Position numbers and translations under genes: made by a program
Notes under the pieces: generated by a model
What the model was told of the DNA's origin: nothing
What the model saw: the letters and a program-made list of their open reading frames with translations, nothing else
Databases searched by the model: none
Shown: positions 1 through 9,107 of the stretch, one piece after another
How positions within the stretch are numbered: position 1 is the stretch's first letter
How the letters are laid out: each line of letters opens with the position of its first letter
DNA from: Aquamicrobium lusatiense
GTDB lineage: Bacteria; Pseudomonadota; Alphaproteobacteria; Rhizobiales; Rhizobiaceae
DNA: 64,000 nt
Reading direction: 5' to 3'
Assembly: GCF_014201615.1 (NCBI RefSeq)
Contig: NZ_JACHEU010000001.1
Coordinates: 2,685,631 to 2,749,630, forward strand

Positions 1-3
1 TCG

Positions 4-1032
4 ATGCGCGCACTGCAACTCATCGAGGATCGCCGTCTGGAGACGGTGGACATCGCCCCGCCCCCCGCTCCTGGACAGGGTGAGGTGACGCTGCGCATCA
101 GGGCCGTGGCCCTCAACCATATCGACGTCTGGGGCTGGCGCGGCATGGCCTTCGCCAAGCGCAAGCTGCCGCTGACCGTTGGCGCGGAAGCTTCCGGCGA
201 GGTCGAGGCGGTCGGCCCCGGCGTGTCGAACCTTCTACCCGGCCAGCTGGTTTCCATCTATGGAGCGCGCACCTGCGGCCTGTGCCGCGCCTGCCGCGAG
301 AAGCGCGACAATCTGTGCGAGCACGTCTCCGGCGTGCATGGCTTCCATCTGGACGGCTTCGCGCAGGAGAAGATCAATCTGCCCGCCCGCCTTCTGGTGC
401 CCGCCCCGCTCGGTGTCGACGCCATTGGCGCCGCCGTCGCTCCCGTCACCTTCGGCACTGTCGAGCACATGCTGTTCGACAACGCGAAGCTGGAGCCCGG
501 CGAGACGATCCTGATCCATGCCGGCGGGTCCGGCATCGGCTCTGCCGCCATCCAGCTTGCCAAAAAAATGGGCTGCACCGTCATCACCACGGTCGGCTCC
601 AACGACAAGATCGGGAAGGCGAAGGCGCTCGGCGCCGATCACGTCATCAACTACCGCGAGGACCGCTTTGAAGGCGTCGTGCGCAAGCTGACGAAGAGGA
701 AGGGCGTCGACGTCGTGTTCGAGCATGTCGGCAAGGACACATGGGCCGGTTCGATGCTGAGCCTGAAGCGCGGCGGCCGTCTCGTCACCTGCGGCTCCAC
801 CTCCGGCGTGTCGACCGACATGAACCTGATGATGCTGTTCCAGCAGCAGCTCAAGCTGCTCGGCTCCTTCGGCTGCCGCATGGAGAACATGGCCAACGCC
901 ATGCAGAAGATGGCCGCCGGCCTCGTTCATCCGGTGATCGATACCGCTGTCGATTTCGACGGCATCGACGCGGCGCTGAAGCGCATGGAAGGCCGCGACG
1001 TGTTCGGCAAGATCATCCTCAACGTCGGCTGA
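4..1032 (+). CDS. Zinc-type alcohol dehydrogenase/quinone reductase family oxidoreductase (adhXL-like)
   Basis: Medium-chain dehydrogenase/reductase of 342 residues. The N-terminal GroES-like domain carries a structural-zinc cysteine cluster (CGLCRACREKRDNLC, about residues 97-111), and the C-terminal Rossmann half carries GGSGIGSAA (about 174-182) for the nicotinamide cofactor. The gene lies 13 bases before an LpxXL-type acyltransferase. In Rhizobium and Brucella relatives the acpXL-fabZXL-fabFXL-adhXL-lpxXL cluster makes and transfers the C28 hydroxy fatty acid of lipid A, so this is most likely the adhXL member. The rest of the cluster would lie upstream of the window. The exact reaction of AdhXL is not established. 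The ATG is at the window edge, so a longer start cannot be excluded. Confidence 0.85.
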   Translation: MRALQLIEDRRLETVDIAPPPAPGQGEVTLRIRAVALNHIDVWGWRGMAFAKRKLPLTVGAEASGEVEAVGPGVSNLLPGQLVSIYGARTCGLCRACREKRDNLCEHVSGVHGFHLDGFAQEKINLPARLLVPAPLGVDAIGAAVAPVTFGTVEHMLFDNAKLEPGETILIHAGGSGIGSAAIQLAKKMGCTVITTVGSNDKIGKAKALGADHVINYREDRFEGVVRKLTKRKGVDVVFEHVGKDTWAGSMLSLKRGGRLVTCGSTSGVSTDMNLMMLFQQQLKLLGSFGCRMENMANAMQKMAAGLVHPVIDTAVDFDGIDAALKRMEGRDVFGKIILNVG

Positions 1033-1045
1033 GGGGCGTTCCGTC

Positions 1046-2029
1046 TTGGCCTCCGGTTCAACCGGCAACTGGCGCCGCGAACTGAAGTTCCGCACCGCCC
1101 TGCGCTTTCGCAAATTCCGGCACTGGCTGGTGGCGAAGCTTGCGATCTGCGTCATGTCGGTTCTGCGCCTGCTGCCGCCGGACAGCGCGCTCAATTTCGC
1201 CGGGAGCGTTGCCCGCCGCGTCGGCCCGCTGACCGGCCGCCACAAGCTGACGCTGGACAATCTGCGACAGGCCTACCCTGAAAAGAGCGACGCCGAAATC
1301 GAAGCCATCGCCCTCGATATGTGGGGCAACATGGCCAGGCTCGGCGCGGAATATATCTTCCTCGACAAGCTGTTCGATCTCGACCCATGGTCCGATACGC
1401 CCGGCCGCATCGAGGTGTCGAAGGAAAGCATCGCACTGTTCGAGCGTATCGCGGCCGACGAGCGCCCGCACATCATCTTCACCGGCCATCTCGGTAATTT
1501 CGAGCTGCTGCCGGTGGCCGCGGCGACCTTCGGCATGAAGGTGACCGCCCTGTTTCGGCCTCCGAACAATCCCTATATCGCGGACTATATCCAGTCGATG
1601 CGCTCCTCCAGCATGGGCGAACTGATGCCGTCGCTCAGCGGCGCGTCCTTCGCACTGGCATCGATTCTCGATCAGGGCGGCAATGTCGGCGTTCTCGTCG
1701 ACCAGAAGTTCATCAACGGTCTTGAAACAACCTTCTTCGGCCGCACCTGCCAGAGCAATCCGCTGCTCGGCATGCTCGCCCGTCATTACGAGTGCGACGT
1801 CTATCCCGCCCGCTGCGTGCGCCTTCCGGGAAACCGCTTCCGGCTGGAGATCGAGGAAAAGCTCGATCTGCCGCGCGGCCCGAAGGGAAATGTGGACGTA
1901 AAGGCCACGACCCAACTGGTCACCGATGTGGTGGAACGCTGGGTGCGCGACGATCCCGGCCAGTGGATGTGGTTCCACAAACGCTGGCAGCTAAGCGGCA
2001 GGCGTCGCGCCGTGCGTGAACAATCCTGA
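1046..2029 (+). CDS. lpxXL: Lipid A very-long-chain acyltransferase LpxXL (HtrB/LpxL family)
   Basis: Lysophospholipid acyltransferase family protein of 327 residues, expected at the inner membrane, transferring an acyl chain from an acyl carrier protein to lipid A. The HX4E catalytic motif is seen as HLGNFE (about residue 148), and a hydrophobic stretch follows the basic N terminus (VAKLAICVMSVLRLLP). The start is TTG, 13 bases after the stop of the adhXL-like gene, so the two are probably cotranscribed. Placement after a zinc dehydrogenase is the signature of the acpXL-lpxXL locus, which argues for the C28 acyltransferase LpxXL rather than a lauroyl transferase. The family call is very safe; the XL assignment rests on context. 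Confidence 0.82.
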   Translation: MASGSTGNWRRELKFRTALRFRKFRHWLVAKLAICVMSVLRLLPPDSALNFAGSVARRVGPLTGRHKLTLDNLRQAYPEKSDAEIEAIALDMWGNMARLGAEYIFLDKLFDLDPWSDTPGRIEVSKESIALFERIAADERPHIIFTGHLGNFELLPVAAATFGMKVTALFRPPNNPYIADYIQSMRSSSMGELMPSLSGASFALASILDQGGNVGVLVDQKFINGLETTFFGRTCQSNPLLGMLARHYECDVYPARCVRLPGNRFRLEIEEKLDLPRGPKGNVDVKATTQLVTDVVERWVRDDPGQWMWFHKRWQLSGRRRAVREQS

Positions 2030-2134
2030 CACATATTTAGCCGAAAAATTAGTTCGACAGCCTCCCGTCACGTCACTTCACCTTTGCAGGCGATGTGTTA
2101 CACTGCGTGTGCAATGTTGGTCAGGGAGGCTCCA

Positions 2135-2302
2135 TTGAGAACAACCAGAGATAGCAATCGCCCCCCAATGCTCTGGACGCCCTGGGGAGAACAGAAGATC
2201 ACGCAGCCCGGCGAAAGGTTTGCCGCATTGCGACGGCTGGCGCTGAAACTGCGAAAAGCTCAGCATTTGAAGCTGGCGCAGGACAAGCGGGTTTCAACCT
2301 GA
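2135..2302 (+). CDS. Small basic hypothetical protein
   Basis: Possible 55-residue protein rich in Arg and Lys, with no recognisable domain. A TTG start is preceded by GGGAGG at five bases' distance; an in-frame ATG lies upstream at 2114. It sits alone between lpxXL and the soe operon, and a hairpin with a short T-run lies 130 bases downstream. The good ribosome site is the main support. No family is recognised, and it may be a chance reading frame. Confidence 0.3.
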   Translation: MRTTRDSNRPPMLWTPWGEQKITQPGERFAALRRLALKLRKAQHLKLAQDKRVST

Positions 2303-2433
2303 AAAGCTGAACCGCAGGCAACCGGATACACGGCGAACTATATGAGCAAAAAGCTTCGCCTGAAGACTGCGCACTGAAGCGCAAGACCTCAGGAAAACGC
2401 AGCGTAAAGTCCGGAAAGCAGATTTCGTAGGCT

Positions 2434-2460
2434 GAAACGGCGGGAAATTCCCGCCGTTTC
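2434..2460. terminator. Intrinsic terminator hairpin
   Basis: Perfect inverted repeat GAAACGGCGGG / CCCGCCGTTTC around a five-base AAATT loop. It is followed on the plus strand by CTGTTTTC and lies six bases beyond the stop of the minus-strand soeC gene, so it can serve both directions. The rest of 2303-2433 shows no feature. Confidence 0.75.
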
Positions 2461-2466
2461 CTGTTT

Positions 2467-3384
2467 TCAGTAGTAATTCATCACCGCGTGGCGCGCCTCG
2501 GCGAAAAACAGCCAGCGTTCGGCGAGTATGCCGAGCACAAAGCTCAGCGCTGCGAGAGCCGAAAGAAGGATGGCGAAAGCGCCGCCCGGCCCCATCGCGG
2601 CAGCGGCGACAAGCAGCACTGCCGGCATAATAGCTCCGGCGATGAGCGCCACGTTCCAGAGCTTGGCAGCATGCTTGCGGCCCACGCGAAACCCCATTTC
2701 GCGCGTCAGATAATTTTCGGTCATATGTGGACGCTCGAACAGCCGCACCTGTCCCATGGTGCCCAGACCCGTCGCTGATTCGGGCGTGGACAGTGGCGAA
2801 AGCTCTTTCATGCGCGCGCGCCATTTCACCTTCACCGCCCATGCAGCGGCCAGCATCACCAGCGCTGCCACCGTCTTCAGCGGTGTAAGCATGCCGGAGC
2901 AGGCGGCCAGAAACGCCGTGAGAACCAGCCCGCCTGCTGCCGAAAACAGCAGGAAGCTGGCAGGTGTCAGCCGCGTGTTCCATGCCTGCACGGAACGAAG
3001 CGAAGCATAGATCATGGCGGTGCAAATCACCGTGACGGCGCTCATCCCCGTGCCCAGCAGCCCCGGCAGCCAGACATAGCGGCTTTCGATGACCGCCAGC
3101 CATGCCGACCATGTGAGCGGGATAAAAGTAGCGATCGCCATTACCCCCTCGCGCGACAGCCAGCTTGAACGCCACTGGCTGAGCGCCCGCCACGCCCGCT
3201 GCGGATTGCCGAGATGCGCGGTGGACGACAGAAGCCCCGCCGCGATCAGCGCCAGCGCCAGCAAATGCCCCACCTTCGTGGCGATATGCGCCGGATCGAG
3301 CAGGCCGAGGCCAAGCATCGCCGCGAGACCATAGCCAAGGCCGGAAAGAGTGGTGAACAGGATGATAGACGGTGCCGGATGCAA
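2467..3384 (-). CDS. soeC: Membrane anchor subunit of sulfite dehydrogenase-type molybdoenzyme (SoeC/DmsC family)
   Basis: DmsC/NrfD-like integral membrane protein of 305 residues with about eight hydrophobic spans. It would anchor the molybdoenzyme and ferredoxin subunits to the cytoplasmic face of the inner membrane and pass electrons to the quinone pool. The N terminus (MHPAPSIILFTTLSG) fits the start expected of SoeC-type anchors, which supports the TTG start. That TTG lies three bases after the stop of the ferredoxin gene, so the three genes form one transcription unit. A DmsC of a DMSO reductase is the alternative, but the catalytic partner lacks a Tat signal. Confidence 0.7.
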   Translation of the reverse strand: MHPAPSIILFTTLSGLGYGLAAMLGLGLLDPAHIATKVGHLLALALIAAGLLSSTAHLGNPQRAWRALSQWRSSWLSREGVMAIATFIPLTWSAWLAVIESRYVWLPGLLGTGMSAVTVICTAMIYASLRSVQAWNTRLTPASFLLFSAAGGLVLTAFLAACSGMLTPLKTVAALVMLAAAWAVKVKWRARMKELSPLSTPESATGLGTMGQVRLFERPHMTENYLTREMGFRVGRKHAAKLWNVALIAGAIMPAVLLVAAAAMGPGGAFAILLSALAALSFVLGILAERWLFFAEARHAVMNYY

Positions 3385-3387
3385 ATT

Positions 3388-4146
3388 TCAGATCCTGTCC
3401 AGCATCTTGTCCAGCCAACCGAAGAAGCCGGTGGCGTCGGTCGTGTCTTCCCGCAAAAGTCCGGCGCTCGCATCAAGCGGCGTACGCTTGCGCGGCGGCA
3501 GATATTTGTTCACCGGGCGCGTGCCCTGCTCCGGCATCAGGTCGATGCCGCCACGTTCGGCAACCAGCTTCGACACTTCCGAGCCGGGATCGCCAAGATC
3601 GCCGAAATGTCGCGCATTGGCCGGGCAGGTGCGCACGCAGGCAGGCGTCCTGTCCGCTTCTTCGAGCGTCTCGTTGTAGATGCGGTCGATGCAGAGCGTG
3701 CATTTCTTCATCACGCCGGCGGCAAGGTCCATTTCCCGCGCGCCGTATGGACAGGCCCATGCGCACAGGCCGCAGCCGATGCACTTGTCTTCCTCGACCA
3801 GAACGATGCCGTCATCGGCGCGCTTGTAGGAAGCGCCAGTCGGGCACACGGTCACGCAGGGTGCGGCCTCGCAATGCAGGCAGGATTTCGGGAAATGCAC
3901 GATGCGCGCCTCCCCCGCCTCGCCCACGACCTCGCCTTCGGGAATAACCTCGAAGGAATGCACCCGGTTCAGCCAGGCGCCGGAAACCTCAGCACCATAC
4001 GGGTCCTGATCGGAAAGCGCTGCGCCATAACCGCCGGTGTTCCACTCCTTGCAATTGACCACGCAGGCATGGCAGCCGACGCAGGTGTCGAGATCGATAA
4101 CGAGACCGAGCTTTTTCGGTGTGGGCAGGCCGGGAAGCGACGTCAT
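3388..4146 (-). CDS. soeB: 4Fe-4S ferredoxin subunit of sulfite dehydrogenase-type complex (SoeB/DmsB family)
   Basis: Iron-sulfur electron-transfer subunit of 252 residues. Cysteine clusters typical of four [4Fe-4S] centres are visible: CVGCHACVVNC near the N terminus, CLHCEAAPCVTVCP, CIGCGLCAWACP, and CTLC with a later CVRTCP. It would pass electrons from the molybdenum subunit to the membrane anchor. I chose the ATG at 4146 because its ATGA overlaps the stop of the upstream molybdoenzyme gene. A longer frame would run into that gene and adds no family-like sequence. Confidence 0.78.
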   Translation of the reverse strand: MTSLPGLPTPKKLGLVIDLDTCVGCHACVVNCKEWNTGGYGAALSDQDPYGAEVSGAWLNRVHSFEVIPEGEVVGEAGEARIVHFPKSCLHCEAAPCVTVCPTGASYKRADDGIVLVEEDKCIGCGLCAWACPYGAREMDLAAGVMKKCTLCIDRIYNETLEEADRTPACVRTCPANARHFGDLGDPGSEVSKLVAERGGIDLMPEQGTRPVNKYLPPRKRTPLDASAGLLREDTTDATGFFGWLDKMLDRI

Positions 4147-6989
4147 TGCGCCCACTCCTGCCCGTAGCGCAGTTCGGCCGGATGCGGCTCGGGTTCCGGC
4201 TGCGCCACCGGCGACCATTGCGGTTCGCTGACACCACCGGCATCAGCCTTTTCGATCCTCACACGCAGATCATACCATGCCGCCTGTCCGGTCACGGGAT
4301 CGGAATTGGACAGCCGCAATCCATCCTCACGCGGCGGCAGAAGTTCCGCAATCAGGTGATTCAAAAGAAAGCCCTTTCGGGATTCCGGCGCACCCGCATC
4401 CAGCGCCCATGTGCCGGCCCGCTTGCCGATGGCGTTCCACGTCCAAAGGGTCGAGGCGTTGACCGCCTCCATGCGCGCCACCTCGACCTTGATGCGGCCG
4501 TGATGCGAGATCACCCATGCCCAGTCGCCGTCCTTCAGGCCAAGCTCGTCACAGATCGGCCCCGGCACATAGAGCGGATTGCGCGTATGGATCTGCCGCA
4601 GCCAGGCATTCATCGAGCCCCATGAATGATACATGGCGGCCGGCCGCTGGGTGACGGCGTGATAGGGATATTCGCTGCGGTCCACCAGCGCCTCGCCGAA
4701 TGGCCGATACCAGTCCGGCAGCGGGTCGAACGCCTGCAATATGCGCTCCCGATGCGTTTGGGGTGCGAACGGCGCGCGCAGCCCCTCGGCCGACAGCCGG
4801 AATTTCTGCAAATTCTCCTGATAGAGTTGGAATGTCACCGGCTGCGGCGTATCGAAGAACCCCATGCGCACGGCAAAATCCTGATAGGCCTGGTTCGCGT
4901 GCTTGAAGAACTGCGCCTCCATGGAGATATGCGCCGAAAAGAACGAGCCGTTTTCGATATAGCGCCGCAATTGCTGCCGGTTGGCAGCTCCCCTGCCGGC
5001 CTTGTCGCCATGCAGCCCCCGGAAACCGGCAAGCGGCCCGATGCCCGGCCGTCGCTCATGGCGCACGATGTAGTCGGCATAGTCCTTGTAGAGCGGCCGG
5101 CCAAGACCATCGCAAAAACCCGGAAGGTTAAGCCGCGCACCAAGGTCGAGCAGCACCGTCTGGAACGGCCGCACATCGCGGTCCGGCTCCAGAACCGGCC
5201 AGCGAATGGCGTCCTGAACGGCATCCGGCTCCGAAATCGGCCGGTCGAGCAGCGAAATGCAGTCGTGGCGTTCCAGATAGGTGGTGTCGGGCAGTACGAG
5301 GTCGGCATAGGCGACCATCTCCGAGGCATAGGCATCGGAATAGATGATTTTCGGAATACGATACTCGCCGGTTGCCTCGTCCTTGTCCTCCAGCATTTTG
5401 ATGGTGCCGGCCGTGTTCATGGACGAGTTCCACGCCATGTTGGCCATGTACATGAACAGCACGTCGACCGGATAAGGATCGCCGGCATGGGCGTTGGCGA
5501 TCACCATATGCATCATGCCATGCGCCGCTATTGGAGCATCCCATGAAAACGCCTTGTCGATGCGGGCGGGGCGGCCGTCTTCATCGACCAGCAGATCTTC
5601 CGGCCCGCGCGGAAAACCGAGATGCGGCCCGGCCAGCGGCGTGTTGGAACCGAAATGCTCGGCCTTGCCGTGTGGTGTCGGATGTGCCGACAGCGGTTTC
5701 GGATAAGGCGGCTCGAAGCGGAAGCCGCCGGGGCAATCCACCGCGCCGATCAGCACCTGAAGCATGTGCAGCGCGCGCGTCGTCTGAAAGCCGTTGGAAT
5801 GAGCCGAAAGCCCGCGCATGGCGTGGAACGAGACCGGCCGGCCCACATAACCCTGATGGCGCTGGCCGTTCATGTCGGTCCATGGCTGCCCGATGAAGAT
5901 TTCCTCCTCGAAGGCAATGCGTGCGATTTCCGCCGCCAGCCCCCGGATCGTGTCCGCCGCGACACCCGTTTCGGCGCAGACGGCTTCGGGCGCATATTTG
6001 TCGTCCAGATATTTTTCGGCCAGAAGCTGGAACGACGGCACCGCAAATCGGCCGTCATCCAGCTGCACCCGACCCGAAAGCCCCGCCCGCGCGCCTTTGG
6101 TGCCGGCCGGCACGATCTGTTCGGTTACCGTTTCATGGACGAGCGGCCTGCCCTCGCCGTCGCGCGCGAATAGGCCGTGCTCTGCCATTCCGGGCGCGTC
6201 GATCACCAGCCATGTGGCATTGGTGTAGCGCACCAGATAATCGACATCGATCCTGCGCGCCTTCAGCAGCTCATGCACCACCGACAGGATCAGCAGGCCA
6301 TCCGTGCCCGGCCGGATGCCGATCCAGTTGTCGGCCACCGCCGAATAGCCGGTGCGGATCGGGTTGACCGAGACGAAACGCGCGCCGCGCTTCTTCAGCT
6401 TCGCGATGCCCATCTTGATCGGATTGGAATCATGATCCTCGGCCACGCCGAACATGACGAACAGTTTTGTCCGCTCCCAGTCCGGCGCGCCGAACTCCCA
6501 GAACGCCCCGCCGATCGTCATAATGCCGGCCGCCGCCATGTTGACCGAGCAGAAGCCACCATGGGCCGCATAATTGGGCGTGCCGAACTGCTGCGCCCAG
6601 AACCCGGTCAGCGATTGCGACTGGTCGCGCCCGGTGAAGAAGGCGAGTTTCTTCGGATCATCCGCACGCACCGTGCCCAGCCAGTCAGCGGCAGTGGCCA
6701 GCGCTTCAACCCATGAAATTTCCTGAAACTGCCCGGACCCGCGCGGTCCCACCCGCTTCAGCGGCGCCCGCAGCCTTGCCGGCGCGTAATGCTGCATGAT
6801 GCCGGCAGAACCCTTGGCGCACAGCACGCCCCTGTTCACCGGATGGTCGCGATTGCCTTCGATGTAGCGGATCTTGCCGTCCTTGATATGGACATTGATG
6901 CCGCAGCGGCATGCGCACATGTAGCAGGTGGTCTTGCGCACCTCATCCGCGACCGGCCTTGAAAGCGCGACACGCTCTCTGGGTTTCAT
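4143..6989 (-). CDS. soeA: Molybdopterin oxidoreductase, probable sulfite dehydrogenase catalytic subunit
   Basis: Bis-molybdopterin-guanine-dinucleotide enzyme of the DMSO reductase superfamily, 948 residues. The N terminus carries a [4Fe-4S] motif (CYMCACRCGI, then CAKG about 35 residues on); the molybdopterin-binding core and C-terminal molydopterin-binding domain follow. There is no twin-arginine signal, so the enzyme should be cytoplasmic. That is the feature separating SoeABC (cytoplasmic sulfite oxidation to sulfate) from exported DmsABC. The start at 6989 has AAGGAG eight bases upstream; the GTG at 7007 would sit ahead of that site and is less likely. The substrate is inferred from architecture and could be another oxyanion or S-compound. 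Confidence 0.68.
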   Translation of the reverse strand: MKPRERVALSRPVADEVRKTTCYMCACRCGINVHIKDGKIRYIEGNRDHPVNRGVLCAKGSAGIMQHYAPARLRAPLKRVGPRGSGQFQEISWVEALATAADWLGTVRADDPKKLAFFTGRDQSQSLTGFWAQQFGTPNYAAHGGFCSVNMAAAGIMTIGGAFWEFGAPDWERTKLFVMFGVAEDHDSNPIKMGIAKLKKRGARFVSVNPIRTGYSAVADNWIGIRPGTDGLLILSVVHELLKARRIDVDYLVRYTNATWLVIDAPGMAEHGLFARDGEGRPLVHETVTEQIVPAGTKGARAGLSGRVQLDDGRFAVPSFQLLAEKYLDDKYAPEAVCAETGVAADTIRGLAAEIARIAFEEEIFIGQPWTDMNGQRHQGYVGRPVSFHAMRGLSAHSNGFQTTRALHMLQVLIGAVDCPGGFRFEPPYPKPLSAHPTPHGKAEHFGSNTPLAGPHLGFPRGPEDLLVDEDGRPARIDKAFSWDAPIAAHGMMHMVIANAHAGDPYPVDVLFMYMANMAWNSSMNTAGTIKMLEDKDEATGEYRIPKIIYSDAYASEMVAYADLVLPDTTYLERHDCISLLDRPISEPDAVQDAIRWPVLEPDRDVRPFQTVLLDLGARLNLPGFCDGLGRPLYKDYADYIVRHERRPGIGPLAGFRGLHGDKAGRGAANRQQLRRYIENGSFFSAHISMEAQFFKHANQAYQDFAVRMGFFDTPQPVTFQLYQENLQKFRLSAEGLRAPFAPQTHRERILQAFDPLPDWYRPFGEALVDRSEYPYHAVTQRPAAMYHSWGSMNAWLRQIHTRNPLYVPGPICDELGLKDGDWAWVISHHGRIKVEVARMEAVNASTLWTWNAIGKRAGTWALDAGAPESRKGFLLNHLIAELLPPREDGLRLSNSDPVTGQAAWYDLRVRIEKADAGGVSEPQWSPVAQPEPEPHPAELRYGQEWAQ

Positions 6990-7094
6990 CGGCAATGCTC
7001 CTTGCACCCAGTGGTAGCCGGACGCCGCCGGAAAGGAAATGCCGGACGCCCGCCACAGGATACAAAATGAACAGGAGCGTTTCTGGTTGCCAGC

Positions 7095-7526
7095 TCAGTT
7101 GGTGACGACGATGCGGGTGTTGTTCATGCCCGCCTCGCGCACCAGCGCATAAAAGGTCGCGGCATTGCCGGTCTGCAGCCGCACGCAGCCATGCGAGGCG
7201 GGCCGGCCAAGCTGTTTGACAGCACCGGTGCCGTGGATGGCATAGCCGCCATGGTAGAAAACAGAATAGGGCATGGGCGACATGTCGTATTTGCGCGAAT
7301 GCCACATTCTGTGCATGCGCTTCGGCCGCCAGGTACCACGCGGCGTGACATAGCCCTTGCGCGCCGTGGAGACTTTCCATGTGTAGAGCACCCGGCCGTG
7401 TTTCCTGACCGTCATGGTCTGGGAGGAAATGCTCACCTTTGCCTCAAGCATTCCGGCGCTTGCCTGAACCGGCGATCCCAGCATCATCGCAACCAACGCG
7501 GCTGCGGCAATCATGATTTTCTGCAT
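7095..7526 (-). CDS. L,D-transpeptidase (YkuD family), secreted
   Basis: Periplasmic protein of 143 residues with a signal peptide (MQKIMIAAAALVAMMLG..QASA). The catalytic YkuD signature is present: HGTGAV followed by SHGCVRL with the active-site cysteine. Such enzymes cross-link meso-DAP residues in peptidoglycan or attach outer-membrane proteins. Almost the whole mature protein is the catalytic domain, with no LysM or peptidoglycan-binding repeat. It is transcribed alone, about 90 bases upstream of the soe operon on the same strand. Confidence 0.88.
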   Translation of the reverse strand: MQKIMIAAAALVAMMLGSPVQASAGMLEAKVSISSQTMTVRKHGRVLYTWKVSTARKGYVTPRGTWRPKRMHRMWHSRKYDMSPMPYSVFYHGGYAIHGTGAVKQLGRPASHGCVRLQTGNAATFYALVREAGMNNTRIVVTN

Positions 7527-7712
7527 CCGACACTCCCCTCTTTCAGCCCTTGTTCGCTAAATTCTCCACATTTTCTTGTTTCCTGGACATCACCTTGCGA
7601 TGATCTTCCCTATTGATTGAGAATTTACTGACGCAATGCGCGGCATTGACGCCTTTTGCCTTGCTGAACATACGGCTTGCCAAATCCCCCCGATCCTTGC
7701 TCAACTGCTGCC

Positions 7713-9008
7713 ATGCAAGATCGAGTTCCCGTGCCTGAAAAGCTGCTTGAAGCCGTGGAAGCGCGCCGCGAGGAAGTGACGGCGCTGACAAGGGATCTGA
7801 TCAGGTTCCCAACCGTCAATCCGCCTGGAGAAGCCTACACCCCTTGCGCGGAATTCATCGGCGATTACCTGAAACGGCACGGCTTCGGGATCGAGTATAT
7901 CCGCGGCGAAGGCGCGCCCGGCGACACCGATCGCTATCCGCGCACCAATGTGATCGCCCGCTTCGACGGGCGCGTGCCCGGTCCCACCGTGCATTTCAAT
8001 TCGCATATAGACGTGGTGGAAGCCGGCGACGGCTGGACGGTCGATCCCTTCGCCGGCATCGTGAAAGAGGGTCGCGTCTATGGCCGGGGCGCCTGCGACA
8101 TGAAGGGCGGGCTTGCATCGTCCATAGTTGCCGCACTTGCCTTCATGCAGGTCTATCCGGATTTTCCCGGTGCCATCGAGATTTCAGGCACGGTGGATGA
8201 GGAATCGGGCGGCTTCGGCGGCGTCGCCCATCTGGCGAGGCTCGGCTATTTCTCGCCGCCGAAGGTCGATCACGTCATCATCCCCGAACCGCTCAACAAG
8301 GAACGAATCTGCCTTGGCCATCGCGGCGTGTGGTGGGCGGAGATCGAGACGAAGGGCGAGATCGCGCATGGCTCCATGCCCTTCCTTGGCGACTGCGCCG
8401 TGCGCCACATGGGCGCGGTGCTGCAAGCCTTCGAGGATGAGCTGTTTCCGGCGCTGGACGCCAAGCGCACGGCGATGCCCGTGGTGCCGGAAGGCGCGCG
8501 CCGCTCCACCATGAACATCAATTCGATCCATGGTGGCCAGACCGACGATTTCCGCCCCGGCCTGCCCTCGCCCAACGTGCCTGACCGCTGCCGCCTCACC
8601 ATCGACCGGCGTTTTCTGCTGGAAGAAAAGATCGGCGACGTGAAGCAGGAAGTCGTCTCGATTCTCGATCGACTGAAGCGCGATCGCCCGAAATTCGACT
8701 ATGAAATCCGCGACCTGATGGAAGTGCAGCCGACCATGACCGAGCGCGATGCGCCGGTGGTCAGGGCGGTAGCGAAAGGAATCATGGCGCTGTTCGAGCG
8801 CGAGCCGGACTATGTGATTTCGCCCGGCACCTACGACCAGAAGCACGTCGCCCGTCTCGGACATCTATACGATTGCATCGCCTATGGCCCCGGCATTCTG
8901 GATCTGGCCCACCGCCCTGACGAGTGGGTCGGCATCGACGACATGGTGGACGCAGCCAAGGTCATGGCCATCGGGCTCAACGTGCTGCTGCGCGGCGGCG
9001 CACATTGA
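7713..9008 (+). CDS. ArgE/DapE family deacylase (M20 metallopeptidase)
   Basis: M20 zinc hydrolase of 431 residues. Visible metal-site segments are FNSHIDVV (His/Asp), GACDMKGG (bridging Asp) and the EES of TVDEESGG (general base and ligand). The family removes acyl or succinyl groups from amino acids. The next four genes encode a complete peptide/opine-type ABC importer, so this enzyme probably deacylates or splits the imported N-substituted amino acid or peptide. The ATG at 7713 is preferred; a TTG at 7677 is in frame but adds residues unlike the family. No strong ribosome site is seen. The true substrate is unknown. Confidence 0.8.
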   Translation: MQDRVPVPEKLLEAVEARREEVTALTRDLIRFPTVNPPGEAYTPCAEFIGDYLKRHGFGIEYIRGEGAPGDTDRYPRTNVIARFDGRVPGPTVHFNSHIDVVEAGDGWTVDPFAGIVKEGRVYGRGACDMKGGLASSIVAALAFMQVYPDFPGAIEISGTVDEESGGFGGVAHLARLGYFSPPKVDHVIIPEPLNKERICLGHRGVWWAEIETKGEIAHGSMPFLGDCAVRHMGAVLQAFEDELFPALDAKRTAMPVVPEGARRSTMNINSIHGGQTDDFRPGLPSPNVPDRCRLTIDRRFLLEEKIGDVKQEVVSILDRLKRDRPKFDYEIRDLMEVQPTMTERDAPVVRAVAKGIMALFEREPDYVISPGTYDQKHVARLGHLYDCIAYGPGILDLAHRPDEWVGIDDMVDAAKVMAIGLNVLLRGGAH

Positions 9009-9107
9009 CGCGCCATACCGCAACGCACAAAAAGCGCGACAAAGGCGATTTACTCACGGGCGATTCCGCGCTTTGATCTGCCACATCGGGAGACAGGGAG
9101 AACACCG

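Noticed and set aside
3214..4167. 317-codon plus-strand frame opposite soeB and soeC
   Set aside because: It lies wholly antisense to recognised iron-sulfur and membrane subunits and has no domain or ribosome site.
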